Below, piece after piece: positions 1-9,704 of a DNA stretch of 64,000 nt; position 1 is the first letter of the stretch, and the number at the start of each line of letters is the position of its first letter. The notes beneath the pieces were generated by a model, which saw only the letters and a program-made list of their open reading frames with translations, ran no database searches and was not told the origin of the DNA. The translations under genes and the position numbers were made by a program. The stretch spans positions 1,151,306 to 1,215,305 of the forward strand of contig NZ_CP071867.1 of NCBI RefSeq assembly GCF_028751545.1, written 5' to 3'. Origin of the DNA: Gilliamella sp. B3022. GTDB taxonomy: Bacteria > Pseudomonadota > Gammaproteobacteria > Enterobacterales > Orbaceae.

Positions 1-1476
1 TTGCCATAATGATTCTGAATTTAGGCTAGCGAATGATTGCGATTTTAGTTGGTTTTCAAGGCTGATAAGTTCTTCAATCTGCACTAAAAACCAGCGATCG
101 ATATTCGTTAATGTAAAAATTTCATCTAAACTAAAGCCGGCTCGAAAAGCGTCAGCAATATACCAAATTCGTTCAGCGCCCGCTTCTTGCAGTTCATAAC
201 GTATTTTGCTGAGATTTTTTTCATCATCATAATTGTCAATTTTCGGATCAAAACCACAAGCACCGACTTCAAGCCCTCGTAGCGCTTTTTGTAATGATTC
301 TTGAAAAGTCCGCCCAATAGCCATCACTTCACCCACTGATTTCATTTGAGTTGTTAGACGATCATTACACCCGGCAAACTTTTCGAAATTAAAGCGGGGT
401 ATTTTTGTCACTACATAGTCGATCGAAGGCTCAAATGACGCTGGCGTTTTACCTCCGGTAATATCATTAGATAGCTCATCAAGGGTATAGCCAACCGCAA
501 GTTTGGCCGCAATTTTTGCGATTGGAAAACCGGTTGCTTTAGATGCTAATGCTGATGAGCGTGATACCCTTGGATTCATTTCAATCACAATTAAGCGTCC
601 GGTTTTAGGATCAACCGAAAATTGTACATTCGAACCACCTGTTTCAACGCCAATTTCACGAAGTACCGCTATCGATGCGTTACGCATGATTTGATACTCT
701 TTATCCGTTAGTGTTTGAGCTGGCGCAACGGTAATTGAATCCCCGGTATGAATGCCCATAGGGTCAACATTTTCAATCGAACAGACGATGATGCAGTTAT
801 CATTTTTATCTCGTACCACTTCCATTTCATACTCTTTCCAACCAATTAATGACTCATCAATGAGGAGTTCATTGGTGGGTGACAGATCAAGTCCTCGGGT
901 ACAAATTTCATCAAATTCTTGAGTGTTATAAGCAATCCCGCCACCGGTTCCTCCCATAGTAAAAGAAGGGCGGATAATGCAAGGAAAGCCAACTTGTTCA
1001 AGTACGGCATAAGCCTCTTTTAATGAGTGAGCAATGCCGGAACGGGCAGTATCAAGACCAATTTTTTTCATGGCTTGATCAAAACGTTTGCGATCTTCAG
1101 CTTTATCAATTGCATCAGCTGTGGCGCCGATCATCTCGACATTAAATTGTTTTAAAATGCCTCTTTTATCCAGTTCTAACGCACAATTGAGCGCTGTTTG
1201 TCCGCCCATGGTGGGCAAAATGGCATCGGGTCTTTCTTGTTCAATAATTTTACTCACCGTTGTCCAATCAATCGGCTCAATATAGGTGGCATCCGCCATT
1301 TCTGGATCGGTCATAATGGTGGCAGGGTTAGAATTGACTAAAATAACCCGATAACCTTCTTCACGCAGAGCCTTACAAGCTTGAGCGCCGGAATAATCAA
1401 ATTCACAGGCTTGACCAATAACAATTGGGCCGGCGCCAATAATGAGAATGCTATGAATATCTGTTCGCTTAGGCAT
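1..1476 (-). CDS. carB: Carbamoyl-phosphate synthase large subunit (N-terminal 492 codons, runs off the window)
   Basis: The large subunit makes carbamoyl phosphate from bicarbonate, ATP and the ammonia delivered by CarA, for arginine and pyrimidine synthesis in the cytoplasm. The protein begins [12 protein letters not shown], which matches the enterobacterial start, and continues through the first ATP-grasp half (carboxyphosphate domain). Family landmarks such as [12 protein letters not shown] and [12 protein letters not shown] are readable on the complement. The start is ATG at 1476 with a GGAG-type ribosome site inside the end of carA; one base separates the carA stop from it, so the two are translationally coupled. 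The gene is cut by the window edge, so the second ATP-grasp half and the allosteric domain are not visible. Confidence 0.97.
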   Translation of the reverse strand, partial: MPKRTDIHSILIIGAGPIVIGQACEFDYSGAQACKALREEGYRVILVNSNPATIMTDPEMADATYIEPIDWTTVSKIIEQERPDAILPTMGGQTALNCALELDKRGILKQFNVEMIGATADAIDKAEDRKRFDQAMKKIGLDTARSGIAHSLKEAYAVLEQVGFPCIIRPSFTMGGTGGGIAYNTQEFDEICTRGLDLSPTNELLIDESLIGWKEYEMEVVRDKNDNCIIVCSIENVDPMGIHTGDSITVAPAQTLTDKEYQIMRNASIAVLREIGVETGGSNVQFSVDPKTGRLIVIEMNPRVSRSSALASKATGFPIAKIAAKLAVGYTLDELSNDITGGKTPASFEPSIDYVVTKIPRFNFEKFAGCNDRLTTQMKSVGEVMAIGRTFQESLQKALRGLEVGACGFDPKIDNYDDEKNLSKIRYELQEAGAERIWYIADAFRAGFSLDEIFTLTNIDRWFLVQIEELISLENQLKSQSFASLNSESLWQ

Positions 1477-1477
1477 G

Positions 1478-2632
1478 TTATTGCTCCTGCTTATAAATTT
1501 TAATTAATTCGATAAAGTGATCAAATAGTGGGGCGGCATCGTGAGGCCCGGGACTCGCTTCGGGGTGGCCTTGAAAGCTAAAAGCCGGTTTTTGATTATG
1601 ATGAATGCCTTGTAGCGAACCGTCGAACAGTGATTTATGCGTCACACGTAAGTGAGTCGGTAAACTCATTTCATCAACGGCAAAACCATGATTTTGGGCG
1701 GTAATCATAACTCGATTATTTTCAAGATCTTTAACCGGATGATTGCCGCCATGATGTCCAAACTTCATTTTTATGGTTTTTGCACCACAAGCCAACGCTA
1801 ACAGTTGATGCCCTAAACAGATGCCAAATACTGGAATATCTGTCGTTAAAAACTGTTTTATAGCATCAATGGCATAAGTACAAGGTGCCGGATCACCTGG
1901 ACCATTTGATAGGAATATACCGTCAGGATTTAATGCTAATACCTCCTGCGCAGGGGTTTTGGCCGGAACAATGGTCAATTTACAACCCCGTTCAACTAAC
2001 ATCCGTAAGATATTACGTTTTATGCCAAAATCATAAGCCACAACATGATAAGGCAAGGCGTTTTTTGCTGCTGGCTGTTCTTGCTCTCTTGTCCATACAC
2101 CTTGTGTCCACAAATAGCTTTTTGTGCAGGTGACTTTTTGGGCTAAGTCCAGTCCGGATAATCCTTTAAAATCGATCGCTATTTGTTTAGCGGTATCGGC
2201 TTTTTCAAGTAAAGTTTCTCTATCGTTTGCGGTGATAATCACGCCATGCTGAGCCCCTTTTTCACGCAAGATTCGAGTTAAACGACGAGTATCAATATCA
2301 GCAATGGCAATAACATTATGCTGTTTTAAATAGCTCGATAGATCGAGCTCATTGCGATAATTGCTGGCTAATAGTGGTAAATCACGAATAATCAGCCCTT
2401 TTGCATAAACTTGATTAGATTCAGCATCGGCATTGTTAGTGCCGACATTACCTATATGGGGGTAAGTTAACGTGACCAATTGCTCGCAATAGGAAGGGTC
2501 GGTGAGTATTTCTTGATAACCGGTCATTGAGGTATTAAAAACAACCTCACCAACAGTTTCTCCATCAGCACCGATTGATTTACCGATAAATTGTGAACCG
2601 TCTTGTAATATAAGGAGGGCATAAGTTTGCAT
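1478..2632 (-). CDS. carA: Carbamoyl-phosphate synthase small subunit (glutaminase)
   Basis: This subunit hydrolyses glutamine and channels ammonia to CarB. It has 384 residues, about the enterobacterial length. The N-terminal CPSase small-chain domain (about 1-190) is followed by a class I glutamine amidotransferase domain. The catalytic triad is visible as Cys272 in GICLGHQ and His356/Glu358 in QGHPEAS. It is the first gene of a carA-carB operon transcribed away from argF. An ARG-box-like palindrome lies about 40 bases upstream of the start, so ArgR repression is likely. Nothing is unusual in the sequence. Confidence 0.98.
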   Translation of the reverse strand: MQTYALLILQDGSQFIGKSIGADGETVGEVVFNTSMTGYQEILTDPSYCEQLVTLTYPHIGNVGTNNADAESNQVYAKGLIIRDLPLLASNYRNELDLSSYLKQHNVIAIADIDTRRLTRILREKGAQHGVIITANDRETLLEKADTAKQIAIDFKGLSGLDLAQKVTCTKSYLWTQGVWTREQEQPAAKNALPYHVVAYDFGIKRNILRMLVERGCKLTIVPAKTPAQEVLALNPDGIFLSNGPGDPAPCTYAIDAIKQFLTTDIPVFGICLGHQLLALACGAKTIKMKFGHHGGNHPVKDLENNRVMITAQNHGFAVDEMSLPTHLRVTHKSLFDGSLQGIHHNQKPAFSFQGHPEASPGPHDAAPLFDHFIELIKIYKQEQ

Positions 2633-2667
2633 GATTAAAAAGACCTTTTGAATAAGTCGTCATTATT

Positions 2668-2685
2668 TATGAATAAAAATTCAAT
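2668..2685. promoter_or_regulatory. ARG box candidate upstream of carA
   Basis: The core TGAATAAAAATTCA (2670-2683) is a perfect TGAAT/ATTCA palindrome and fits the 18-bp ArgR operator consensus. It lies 36-53 bases upstream of the carA start, where it could overlap the promoter. The sequence match is direct; ArgR binding is inferred. Confidence 0.7.
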
Positions 2686-2843
2686 TTTACTTGTTTGTGA
2701 AGATACAGTAATTGGCATTTTATTACACTTTTTTATACAAAAAAAGCAATATTATAAAAATAATTTTAATGATTAAGTCTAATTTTTGAGATTTTCATAA
2801 AGAGAAGATAAAATGTGAGGGTTATTTTAATACTTAACTTGTA

Positions 2844-2861
2844 TTTGCATAATTATTCAAA
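2844..2861. promoter_or_regulatory. ARG box candidate upstream of argF
   Basis: The core TGCATAATTATTCA (2846-2859) matches the ArgR palindrome TGAAT-N4-ATTCA with one mismatch. It lies about 42 bases before the argF start. A second box at the usual 3-bp spacing is not convincing. It supports the anabolic role of the downstream carbamoyltransferase. Confidence 0.6.
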
Positions 2862-2900
2862 TAGAATCGTGTAAATATTTACGATACTAGGAGCCATATT

Positions 2901-3908
2901 ATGTACGGTTTTTATCAACGTCACTTTTTACGCTTACTTGATTTTACTCCTGATGAAATCAATCAATTAATAAATTTGGCTATTGAACTAAAACAAGCAA
3001 AGCAGCAAGGAAATGAAGAAAAATATTTAACGGGTAAAAATATTGTGCTTATTTTTGAAAAAGACTCCACCCGTACTCGCTGTGCATTCGAAGTTGGTGC
3101 TTTTGATCAAGGCGCACAAGTCACCTATTTAGGGCCAAGTGGTAGCCAAATTGGACATAAAGAGTCGATTGCCGACACAGCAAGAGTACTGGGTCGCATG
3201 TATGACGGGATTGAGTATCGAGGTTATGGGCAAAATATTGTTGAAACTTTAGCAAAATATGCCGGTGTGCCGGTTTGGAATGGTTTAACGACTGAAGCGC
3301 ATCCAACGCAAATTTTAGCAGATTTTATGACCATGAAAGAGCATATCGGTGAGCGCCCACTTAATAGCGTTAAATTTGCTTATTTAGGCGATGCCCGTAA
3401 TAACATGGGCAATTCGTTAATGGAAGGCGCAGCCTTGATGGGTATGGAGATCCGACTCGTGGCGCCCAAAGCGTGCCAACCTGAATCAGAGCTTGTTCAA
3501 AAGTGCCAAGAGATAGCTAAAACAACAGGCGCTAAAATCGTTTTAACTGAAGATGTCACTGAAGGTGTGAAAGGTGTTGATTTTCTTTATACCGATGTAT
3601 GGGTTTCCATGGGCGAACCGAAAGAAGTGTGGGATGAGCGAGTGAAATTATTAACCCCATACCAAGTCAATCAAAATGTAGTCAAATTAACAGAGAATCC
3701 AAATGTTAAATTTATGCATTGCTTACCGGCTTTCCATGATATGAATACCACAGTAGGTCAACAAATGGCTGCCCAGTACGGTTTGAAAAATGGCTTAGAA
3801 GTGACAAATGAAGTCTTTGAATCTAAACATAGCATCGTTTTTGATGAAGCCGAAAACCGCCTGCACACGATCAAAGCAGTAATGGTTGCAACCTTAGCTA
3901 AAGACTAA
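2901..3908 (+). CDS. argF: Ornithine carbamoyltransferase
   Basis: It transfers the carbamoyl group to ornithine to make citrulline. The 335-residue length matches E. coli ArgF/ArgI. The carbamoyl-phosphate-binding motif STRTR is at 56-60, HPTQ at 134-137 and the ornithine-site motif HCLPAFHD at 273-280. An AGGAG ribosome site precedes ATG 2901. It is divergent from carA with an ARG-box-like site between them. That argues for the biosynthetic enzyme rather than a catabolic ArcB, as there is no arcA or arcC nearby. A weak inverted repeat follows the gene but I see no clear terminator. Confidence 0.96.
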   Translation: MYGFYQRHFLRLLDFTPDEINQLINLAIELKQAKQQGNEEKYLTGKNIVLIFEKDSTRTRCAFEVGAFDQGAQVTYLGPSGSQIGHKESIADTARVLGRMYDGIEYRGYGQNIVETLAKYAGVPVWNGLTTEAHPTQILADFMTMKEHIGERPLNSVKFAYLGDARNNMGNSLMEGAALMGMEIRLVAPKACQPESELVQKCQEIAKTTGAKIVLTEDVTEGVKGVDFLYTDVWVSMGEPKEVWDERVKLLTPYQVNQNVVKLTENPNVKFMHCLPAFHDMNTTVGQQMAAQYGLKNGLEVTNEVFESKHSIVFDEAENRLHTIKAVMVATLAKD

Positions 3909-4006
3909 TAATATAGCTAAATATTATTAGTGCTAGCTAGAGTTAGCTAAGCAAACTTTTTGCCGACCTCAAGTCGACATAATTTTATCAACCGATTATC
4001 ATCAGA

Positions 4007-4510
4007 ATGACGAAACAAGCACGCAATAAAGATTTTAAAAAATACCTAAAACTCACAAATCCAATTCATTTTTTAGCGGTCGGATTGGGCAGTGGGCTAT
4101 CACCCATTATGCCTGGTACTATGGGATCATTAATGGCGATACCACTGTGGCTTTTATTTTGGGGTTTACAACCGGTTTTATATTGGGTTTTTATTTTAGT
4201 GACGTTTGTGTTTGGTTGTTATCTTTGCCAAAAAACGTCGGATGATACCCATACTCATGATTCGGGTCATATTGTTTGGGATGAATTTGTCGGTATGTGG
4301 ATAACGCTGTATTTCATTCCTCAATTTTCAATACTATGGGTGACGATTGCTTTTGTCGCATTTAGATTGTTTGATATGGCAAAACCTTGGCCTATTCGTT
4401 GGTTTGATAAGTGTGTGCCGGGCGGTTTTGGTATTATGGTCGATGATGTAATAGCAGCTATCTTTTCATCCATGACAGTTCACGTGATGGCATTGTTAAT
4501 AAAAATATGA
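4007..4510 (+). CDS. pgpA: Phosphatidylglycerophosphatase A
   Basis: PgpA dephosphorylates phosphatidylglycerol phosphate to phosphatidylglycerol at the inner membrane. The protein has 167 residues against about 170 in E. coli. Family segments are visible: PGTMGSL near residue 36, HIVWDEFVG near 87, FDMAKPWPIRW near 122 and GGFGIMVDD near 142, along with several hydrophobic helices. The ribosome site before ATG 4007 is weak. In E. coli pgpA follows thiL and nusB; here it stands alone, 98 bases after argF and convergent with nadK, so the neighbourhood has been rearranged. Confidence 0.94.
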   Translation: MTKQARNKDFKKYLKLTNPIHFLAVGLGSGLSPIMPGTMGSLMAIPLWLLFWGLQPVLYWVFILVTFVFGCYLCQKTSDDTHTHDSGHIVWDEFVGMWITLYFIPQFSILWVTIAFVAFRLFDMAKPWPIRWFDKCVPGGFGIMVDDVIAAIFSSMTVHVMALLIKI

Positions 4511-4588
4511 TTTGTGGTGCCAATTTTAAAAACTTCTCTAAATAGGATCGCTTTTATATCCTACTTGAGTAGTGAGTGAAAACATTAA

Positions 4589-5467
4589 TTAAAACATTTT
4601 TTGTGACCAGCCCAATTTAGTCGAAAGATTATTAAAATAGTCGTAATCTTTAGAGTGAATTAAATTAAATTCATATAAAGAACGGCGGATAATGACATCT
4701 TGCGAAGGCTTTACTGGTAAAATAATTTGGCTATCACAAGCAACATTTAAATCCAGAGCAGTAGTTGGAAATTTTAAATGAATAGGATTGTCTCCTTTTA
4801 TCACTAATGGTCGGACCGCTAATGAATGTGGAAACATCGGCGTAATTATTAAGGCGTCTAGATGTGGTGCTAAAATAGGTCCTCCTGCTGATAGAGAATA
4901 AGCAGTAGAGCCCGTAGGTGTTGCTATAATTAACCCATCAGCGCGCTGTGAAAAAGCATTGCGCTCATTAATATATACATCATAATCAATCATATGGGCG
5001 ACAGTATTAGGGGTGATGACAATCTCATTTACAGCAAAACCCGAGTTAATCATTTTGCCATTATCATAGATAGAGACTTCCAGTAAAAAACGAGGATCAT
5101 CGTCATACTCACCGGCAATAACAGGGCTTAATTGTTCTATTACTTGTTCGTGAGAAATATCGGTTAAAAAGCCTAAATTGCCACGATTAACGCCAATTAC
5201 TTTGATTTTATAGTGGGATAAATATCGTGCTGATCGTAACATATTGCCATCACCACCAACCACAATAGCCAAATCAGCTTGTTCACCAATTGTTTCTAAT
5301 GAGGCATAATGACTCACTGGAAATTGGATATATTCGGCTAATCTATCTTCGACTAATACATGAATACCGAGTTTAATCAGCCAATCATAAAGCACTTGAT
5401 GAGTTTCAATTGCTTCTAATTTACGTGGAAGTCCAATTAGGCCAATACATTTAAATGGTGTGTCCAT
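4589..5467 (-). CDS. nadK: NAD kinase
   Basis: It phosphorylates NAD to NADP in the cytoplasm. The length of 292 residues equals that of E. coli NadK. The NAD-kinase signature GGDGN is at residues 71-75 (catalytic Asp73), followed by NRGNLGFLTD, an NE pair, and the TPTGSTAYSLSAGGP segment typical of the family. AAGGAT lies five to ten bases before ATG 5467. It is divergent from grpE, as in E. coli, where nadK and grpE are neighbours read in opposite directions. Confidence 0.97.
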   Translation of the reverse strand: MDTPFKCIGLIGLPRKLEAIETHQVLYDWLIKLGIHVLVEDRLAEYIQFPVSHYASLETIGEQADLAIVVGGDGNMLRSARYLSHYKIKVIGVNRGNLGFLTDISHEQVIEQLSPVIAGEYDDDPRFLLEVSIYDNGKMINSGFAVNEIVITPNTVAHMIDYDVYINERNAFSQRADGLIIATPTGSTAYSLSAGGPILAPHLDALIITPMFPHSLAVRPLVIKGDNPIHLKFPTTALDLNVACDSQIILPVKPSQDVIIRRSLYEFNLIHSKDYDYFNNLSTKLGWSQKMF

Positions 5468-5550
5468 AAAATATCCTTGCTTTATTTTTCATAAACACCT
5501 GTATTTTTTTCGGTAAAAAATAAAAAAATACATATCAATCTACTCATAAG

Positions 5551-5579
5551 CTTGTAATAATAAAAATTGTCCCCATAAT
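5551..5579 (+). promoter_or_regulatory. Sigma-32 heat-shock promoter of grpE
   Basis: The -35 element CTTGTAA (5551-5557) and the -10 element CCCCATAAT (5571-5579) are separated by 13 bases. This is a near-consensus RpoH promoter (CTTGAA / CCCCATnT). It ends 42 bases before the grpE start codon. Confidence 0.85.
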
Positions 5580-5621
5580 AACCGTTATTCATTAAGTTTT
5601 CGACTACATTTGGAGTACCTT

Positions 5622-6206
5622 ATGACAGAACAAGATAAAAATATGTCAGAAAATGATGCTAACATTGACACACAAACAGAAGAAATAACAGAACAACAAG
5701 CGTCAGATCAACCAGATTTTGAAGCGCAATTGAAAGCAAAAGATGTCCGAATTGCCGAGCTTGAACAAGCGTTACAATTAGCTAAAAAAAATGAAAGTGA
5801 AGCCATGATTCGTGCACGAGCTGAAATTGATAATGTCCGAAAACGTGTTGAGCAAGATGTCGATAAAGCTCGTAAGTTTGCTTTGGAAAAGTTTTCAAAT
5901 GAACTATTGCCAGTTATCGATAATTTAGAACGTGCATTATTATCTACAGATAAAAATAATCCGGAACATCAAGCAACAGTTGAAGGATTAGAACTGACAT
6001 TAAAATCATTCTTAGATACGGTCAAAAAATTCGGTATTGAAGTAGTCAGCACTGAAGATTCGCAATTAAATCCTGATGTTCACCAAGCCATTAGTATGGT
6101 TGAATCACCGGAACATCAATCAGGACAAATCGTTAATACTATCCAAAAAGGTTATACTTTAAATGGTCGGTTGATTCGCCCTGCGATGGTTATTGTTGCT
6201 AAATAA
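5622..6206 (+). CDS. grpE: Nucleotide exchange factor GrpE
   Basis: GrpE releases ADP from DnaK. The longest open frame starts at TTG 5610, but that codon lies in the ribosome site itself (GGAG at 5612-5615). The ATG at 5622 is the better start and gives 194 residues. The N-terminal part is acidic and disordered, followed by a long coiled coil (about 30-120) and the beta-rich C-terminal domain with GYTLNGRLIRPAMV near the end. A sigma-32 promoter precedes it and a hairpin with a T-run follows. dnaK and dnaJ are not in the window. Confidence 0.97.
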   Translation: MTEQDKNMSENDANIDTQTEEITEQQASDQPDFEAQLKAKDVRIAELEQALQLAKKNESEAMIRARAEIDNVRKRVEQDVDKARKFALEKFSNELLPVIDNLERALLSTDKNNPEHQATVEGLELTLKSFLDTVKKFGIEVVSTEDSQLNPDVHQAISMVESPEHQSGQIVNTIQKGYTLNGRLIRPAMVIVAK

Positions 6207-6236
6207 TATCGTTGCTATACATTTGGTAGATGGTTT

Positions 6237-6262
6237 AACCGCCATTTATGGCGGTTAATTTT
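6237..6262 (+). terminator. Rho-independent terminator after grpE
   Basis: A 9-bp perfect stem, AACCGCCAT/ATGGCGGTT (6237-6256), is followed by AATTTTATTT. The T-rich side is on the plus strand, so it fits the end of grpE, only a few bases before the convergent def stop. Confidence 0.65.
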
Positions 6263-6773
6263 ATTTATTACGTTGTTCTTCGCGCGTCAGTTTTTTCATC
6301 TTTTGTTCAATTCGTTGACGTTTTAATGGTGAAAGGTAATCCACAAATAATTTACCTTTTAAATGATCCATTTCGTGTTGGATACAGATTGCAAGTAGTT
6401 CATCGGCATCAATCTCATAAGGATTGCCATTACGATCAAGTGCTTTGATTTTAATTTTCTCCGCTCTTGGTACAAACCCACGACAATCCGGTATTGATAG
6501 GCAACCCTCCTCAATTCCTGTTTCTCCTTCTTTACTGATTACTTCAGGATTAATAATCACATAAAGTTGGCTTTTATCTTCAGATACATCAATCACAATA
6601 ATTTGCTCATGAATATCTACTTGAGTTGATGCAAGGCCAATGCCTTTTTCGGCATACATAGTTTCAATCATATTATCTATGATTGTTTGTAACTCTGGTG
6701 AAAATTCGGTGACAGGTTTAGCAACTTTGCGGAGTCGCTCATCAGGGAAACGTAATACCGGTAAAATAGCCAT
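6261..6773 (-). CDS. def: Peptide deformylase
   Basis: It removes the formyl group from nascent protein N-termini. The protein has 170 residues. All three family motifs are present: GIGLASTQ (44-51), EGCLSIP with the metal ligand Cys91, and QHEMDHL with ligands His133 and His137 and catalytic Glu134. The serine in GIGLAS replaces the commoner alanine, a conservative change. In E. coli def and fmt form one operon divergent from dprA. Here def is still divergent from dprA, but its 3' side runs into grpE and fmt is absent, so the operon has been broken. Confidence 0.97.
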   Translation of the reverse strand: MAILPVLRFPDERLRKVAKPVTEFSPELQTIIDNMIETMYAEKGIGLASTQVDIHEQIIVIDVSEDKSQLYVIINPEVISKEGETGIEEGCLSIPDCRGFVPRAEKIKIKALDRNGNPYEIDADELLAICIQHEMDHLKGKLFVDYLSPLKRQRIEQKMKKLTREEQRNK

Positions 6774-6931
6774 AAATTCTTCGATTTACTCCTCAAAAAT
6801 TAGGTTTGTTCAGTTTGTTAATCATTGTAAACATTTATCATGTCGTTGAATAGCCCTTGTTGGCTATTAGTAGTATTTATCTTATCGATTCAAAATATTA
6901 AATTTATCTAACAAGAGTGCAAAAAGTTATA

Positions 6932-8035
6932 ATGAGTAAATATGAATTCTTATTGCGAATTTCAATGCTTGGACAAGGAAAGCTTGCTATATTAAAAAAA
7001 ATTAGCCAGCTTTTTGAGTCAGGCTTACCTAATAAAATTAACAATCTTCCATTTTTACTTGAAAAATTAGCATTATCTGAAGCTCAACAAGCCAATTTTT
7101 TAGCGACTTCTTATTTACATTTTGAACCAATACTTGAGTGGTTAGATACATCTTATCCTAAAAAGGATTTGATTGCTTATTGTGATTTAGATTATCCAGT
7201 ACTACTTAAGCAGATCAGTTCACCACCGCTATTTTTATTTGTTATGGGAAACCAGAAGCTATTACATTCCCCACAAATTGCTATGGTAGGTAGCCGTGAG
7301 TTTAGTGAATATGGCGCACAATGGGGTCGATATTTTGCTGGTGAATTAGCTATTAACGGCTTAACAGTCACTAGCGGACTAGCTCTGGGTTTGGATGCGA
7401 TTTGTCATCGCGGTGCACTGGAGGTGTCAGGGCATACTATTGCAGTTTTGGGAAGTGGGCTTGCTCAGATTGCGCCGCGCTCAAATTTAAATTTAGCAAA
7501 TGATATATTGGCTCAAGATGGTGCAATTGTGTCTGAATTTTTACCGTTTGAAAAAGCAAGAGCAGAATATTTTCCTCGACGTAACCGAATTATTAGTGGA
7601 CTAAGTTTGGGTACTTTTGTCGTTGAAGCTTCAGAAAAAAGTGGCTCACTAATTACTGCCCGTTATGCACTTGAGCAAAATCGTGATGTATTTGCTTTGC
7701 CTGGTGATATTGATAATCAAAACTGTAGTGGAACGCATTATTTAATAAAGCAAGGAGCTTATTTAGTAACTGAGCCAATTGATATTTTAGAGCATTATAG
7801 TCGTTATTTATCAACAATTCATCGACAAGAACATAATCATGATGAGCACGATAACAGTATTTTATATCCTGAAATTTTTTCTGTAATTCATCATCAACCT
7901 ATTGCTGTTGATACGATTGCAGCTTTGGTTGATTTAACGATTCCTGAACTTACTAGTAAATTATTAGATATGGAAATAGCAGGATTGATTATGACTGTAA
8001 CTGGGGGATATATTCGCAAGCGAACGATCAAATAA
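6932..8035 (+). CDS. dprA: DNA-protecting/processing protein DprA (Smf)
   Basis: DprA binds single-stranded DNA and loads RecA, mainly known from natural transformation. The protein has an N-terminal helical region (about 1-100), a Rossmann-like core with VGSRE, GLDAICHRGAL, AVLGSG and EASEKSGSLITARYAL, and a C-terminal winged-helix-like domain. ATG 6932 gives 367 residues; GTG 6917 in the same frame would add five. Neither start has a strong ribosome site, so this is uncertain. Together with the PilW-like gene it hints at competence or type IV pilus functions, but no other competence genes are visible. Confidence 0.94.
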   Translation: MSKYEFLLRISMLGQGKLAILKKISQLFESGLPNKINNLPFLLEKLALSEAQQANFLATSYLHFEPILEWLDTSYPKKDLIAYCDLDYPVLLKQISSPPLFLFVMGNQKLLHSPQIAMVGSREFSEYGAQWGRYFAGELAINGLTVTSGLALGLDAICHRGALEVSGHTIAVLGSGLAQIAPRSNLNLANDILAQDGAIVSEFLPFEKARAEYFPRRNRIISGLSLGTFVVEASEKSGSLITARYALEQNRDVFALPGDIDNQNCSGTHYLIKQGAYLVTEPIDILEHYSRYLSTIHRQEHNHDEHDNSILYPEIFSVIHHQPIAVDTIAALVDLTIPELTSKLLDMEIAGLIMTVTGGYIRKRTIK

Positions 8036-8088
8036 TGTATAAATTATTGTCAAAAAGTTTGAGGTAATGGGTGCGTTTGAGTATAAAG

Positions 8089-8108
8089 CCGCCGATATTT
8101 ATCGGCGG
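8089..8108 (-). terminator. Hairpin between dprA and rraA
   Basis: An 8-bp GC-rich perfect stem (CCGCCGAT/ATCGGCGG) has an ATTT loop. Read on the minus strand it is followed by GCTTTAT, so it most likely ends rraA transcription. It may serve both convergent genes. Confidence 0.5.
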
Positions 8109-8121
8109 TAAGAATAAATAA

Positions 8122-8610
8122 TTATTCTTCAATTTCTAGTGCAATTTCAGACAAAATAATGCCAGTATTATCGGCATAAATAAAATCACCCGAAAAGAAG
8201 GTTACGCCACCAAAGTTAACCCGAATATCCACTTCGCCAATCCCTTGATTTTCAGCACCTACAGGAATTGCGGTAAGCGCTTGAATACCAATTTCAGCTT
8301 CTGCCAGATAATCAACTTGACGGACGGCACCATAGACAATAATTCCTTCCCATTGATTTTGTATAGCAATGTCAATTAATTCCGCATCAATTAACGCACG
8401 ACGTACTGAACCACCGCCATCTATTACCAGAATTTTACCCGTACCGTCAGATTGTAGCGTTTCAAAGAGTAAACCGTTATCCTCAAAACATTTGACTGTC
8501 ACAATTTGACCAGAAAAAGATGTCACGCCACCAAAATTACTAAATATAGGTTCCACTACGTTAACATCTTCTGGGTAGTAATCGCAAAGAATTGAAGTAT
8601 CAAACTCCAT
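8122..8610 (-). CDS. rraA: Ribonuclease E activity regulator RraA
   Basis: RraA is a ring-shaped trimer that binds RNase E and dampens mRNA decay. The frame is open to TTG 8616, but AAGGAG is spaced eight bases from ATG 8610, giving 162 residues (E. coli 161). Conserved segments include FGGQI-like and [10 protein letters not shown] near 35-45, [15 protein letters not shown], and [12 protein letters not shown] near the C-terminus. It sits just downstream of menA on the same strand, the same pairing as in E. coli. Confidence 0.96.
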   Translation of the reverse strand: MEFDTSILCDYYPEDVNVVEPIFSNFGGVTSFSGQIVTVKCFEDNGLLFETLQSDGTGKILVIDGGGSVRRALIDAELIDIAIQNQWEGIIVYGAVRQVDYLAEAEIGIQALTAIPVGAENQGIGEVDIRVNFGGVTFFSGDFIYADNTGIILSEIALEIEE

Positions 8611-8699
8611 TGTCAAGTCTCCTTTTGCTGTCGTATTTTAATACTATTAGTATAACGCTAACATCGAGTAAAACGATATTAAATTTAAATAAACGTGAA

Positions 8700-9602
8700 C
8701 TAACTCATAATTATTCCCAAACAATAAAGTAAATTAATCAATAAAGCAAGTTTGACCATCTGTAATAGTAAAGGGAAGGCATCTTTTGCTGTTTTAAATT
8801 GAAAAACAGCATAAATATGTCTAATCAACCAAGGTAGACTGAACATAAATAGCCACCCCCAATAAGTTTGCAAGTAACTATAAGTGAACAAGCTAAATGA
8901 GCATATTGCGATCATCAATAGTAGCAGATGATAAAAGCGTCCAATCTCTTTACCAATTAATACTACTAGTGTTCGTTTATGATTCATTCTGTCGCTATCG
9001 ATATCACGAAGATTATTGATATTTAATACAGCAACGGATAATAATCCACAGCCTAAAGCTGGTAAAATCATCGGCATTGATAATGCGTTAGTTTGTAAGT
9101 AATAGCTTCCTATTACACTAATTAGACCAAAAAAGATAAGTACAGATAGGTCTCCAAGACCTATATAACCATAAGGTTTTTTACCTACTGTATAAGTTAT
9201 TGCTGCAATAATAGATAATAATCCTAATAATATAAAACAGAATAATTCATAAATATTATTACAAGCAAAAATAATTAAAATTAGTCCAAATAAAATACAT
9301 AAAAAAATATTAATCCATAATGCTTTTTTTAATTGATTAAGCGTAATTAAACCTAGCTGTAAACCTCGTTTATGTCCAGCTAAATTCTGTTTATCACTGC
9401 CTTTAATGACATCGCCATAATCATTGGCTAGATTCGATAAAATTTGCAGTAACGATGCGGTAATCATCGATAATAACATAACCAATGGATCAAAAGATCC
9501 TTGCCAATATGCAAGTGCATTGCCCATCAAAATAGCGCAAAGTGATAAAACTAATGTTTTTGGGCGTAAACTAATAATCCATGGATAATATTTATTGGGC
9601 AT
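8700..9602 (-). CDS. menA: 1,4-dihydroxy-2-naphthoate polyprenyltransferase
   Basis: MenA attaches the isoprenoid tail to dihydroxynaphthoate, the membrane step of menaquinone synthesis. The protein has 300 residues and about eight or nine hydrophobic helices. The prenyl-diphosphate-binding motif is readable as NLANDYGDVIKGSD (57-70). A second Asp-rich site is NNLRDIDSD near residue 200. The menA-rraA pairing supports MenA over UbiA. Menaquinone implies anaerobic or microaerobic electron transport. The other men genes are not in the window. Confidence 0.93.
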   Translation of the reverse strand: MPNKYYPWIISLRPKTLVLSLCAILMGNALAYWQGSFDPLVMLLSMITASLLQILSNLANDYGDVIKGSDKQNLAGHKRGLQLGLITLNQLKKALWINIFLCILFGLILIIFACNNIYELFCFILLGLLSIIAAITYTVGKKPYGYIGLGDLSVLIFFGLISVIGSYYLQTNALSMPMILPALGCGLLSVAVLNINNLRDIDSDRMNHKRTLVVLIGKEIGRFYHLLLLMIAICSFSLFTYSYLQTYWGWLFMFSLPWLIRHIYAVFQFKTAKDAFPLLLQMVKLALLINLLYCLGIIMS

Positions 9603-9704
9603 ACGACATATTACTTATTTTAAAAATTAAGCATTTATCATATCAGTAATCGATAATATATTCACGTTTTAGCATTAACTAATTGACAGTTTATTATTAA
9701 CTTT

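Noticed and set aside
5610-5621. TTG 5610 as the grpE start
   Set aside because: The codon is inside the ribosome binding site; ATG 5622 is correctly spaced from GGAG.
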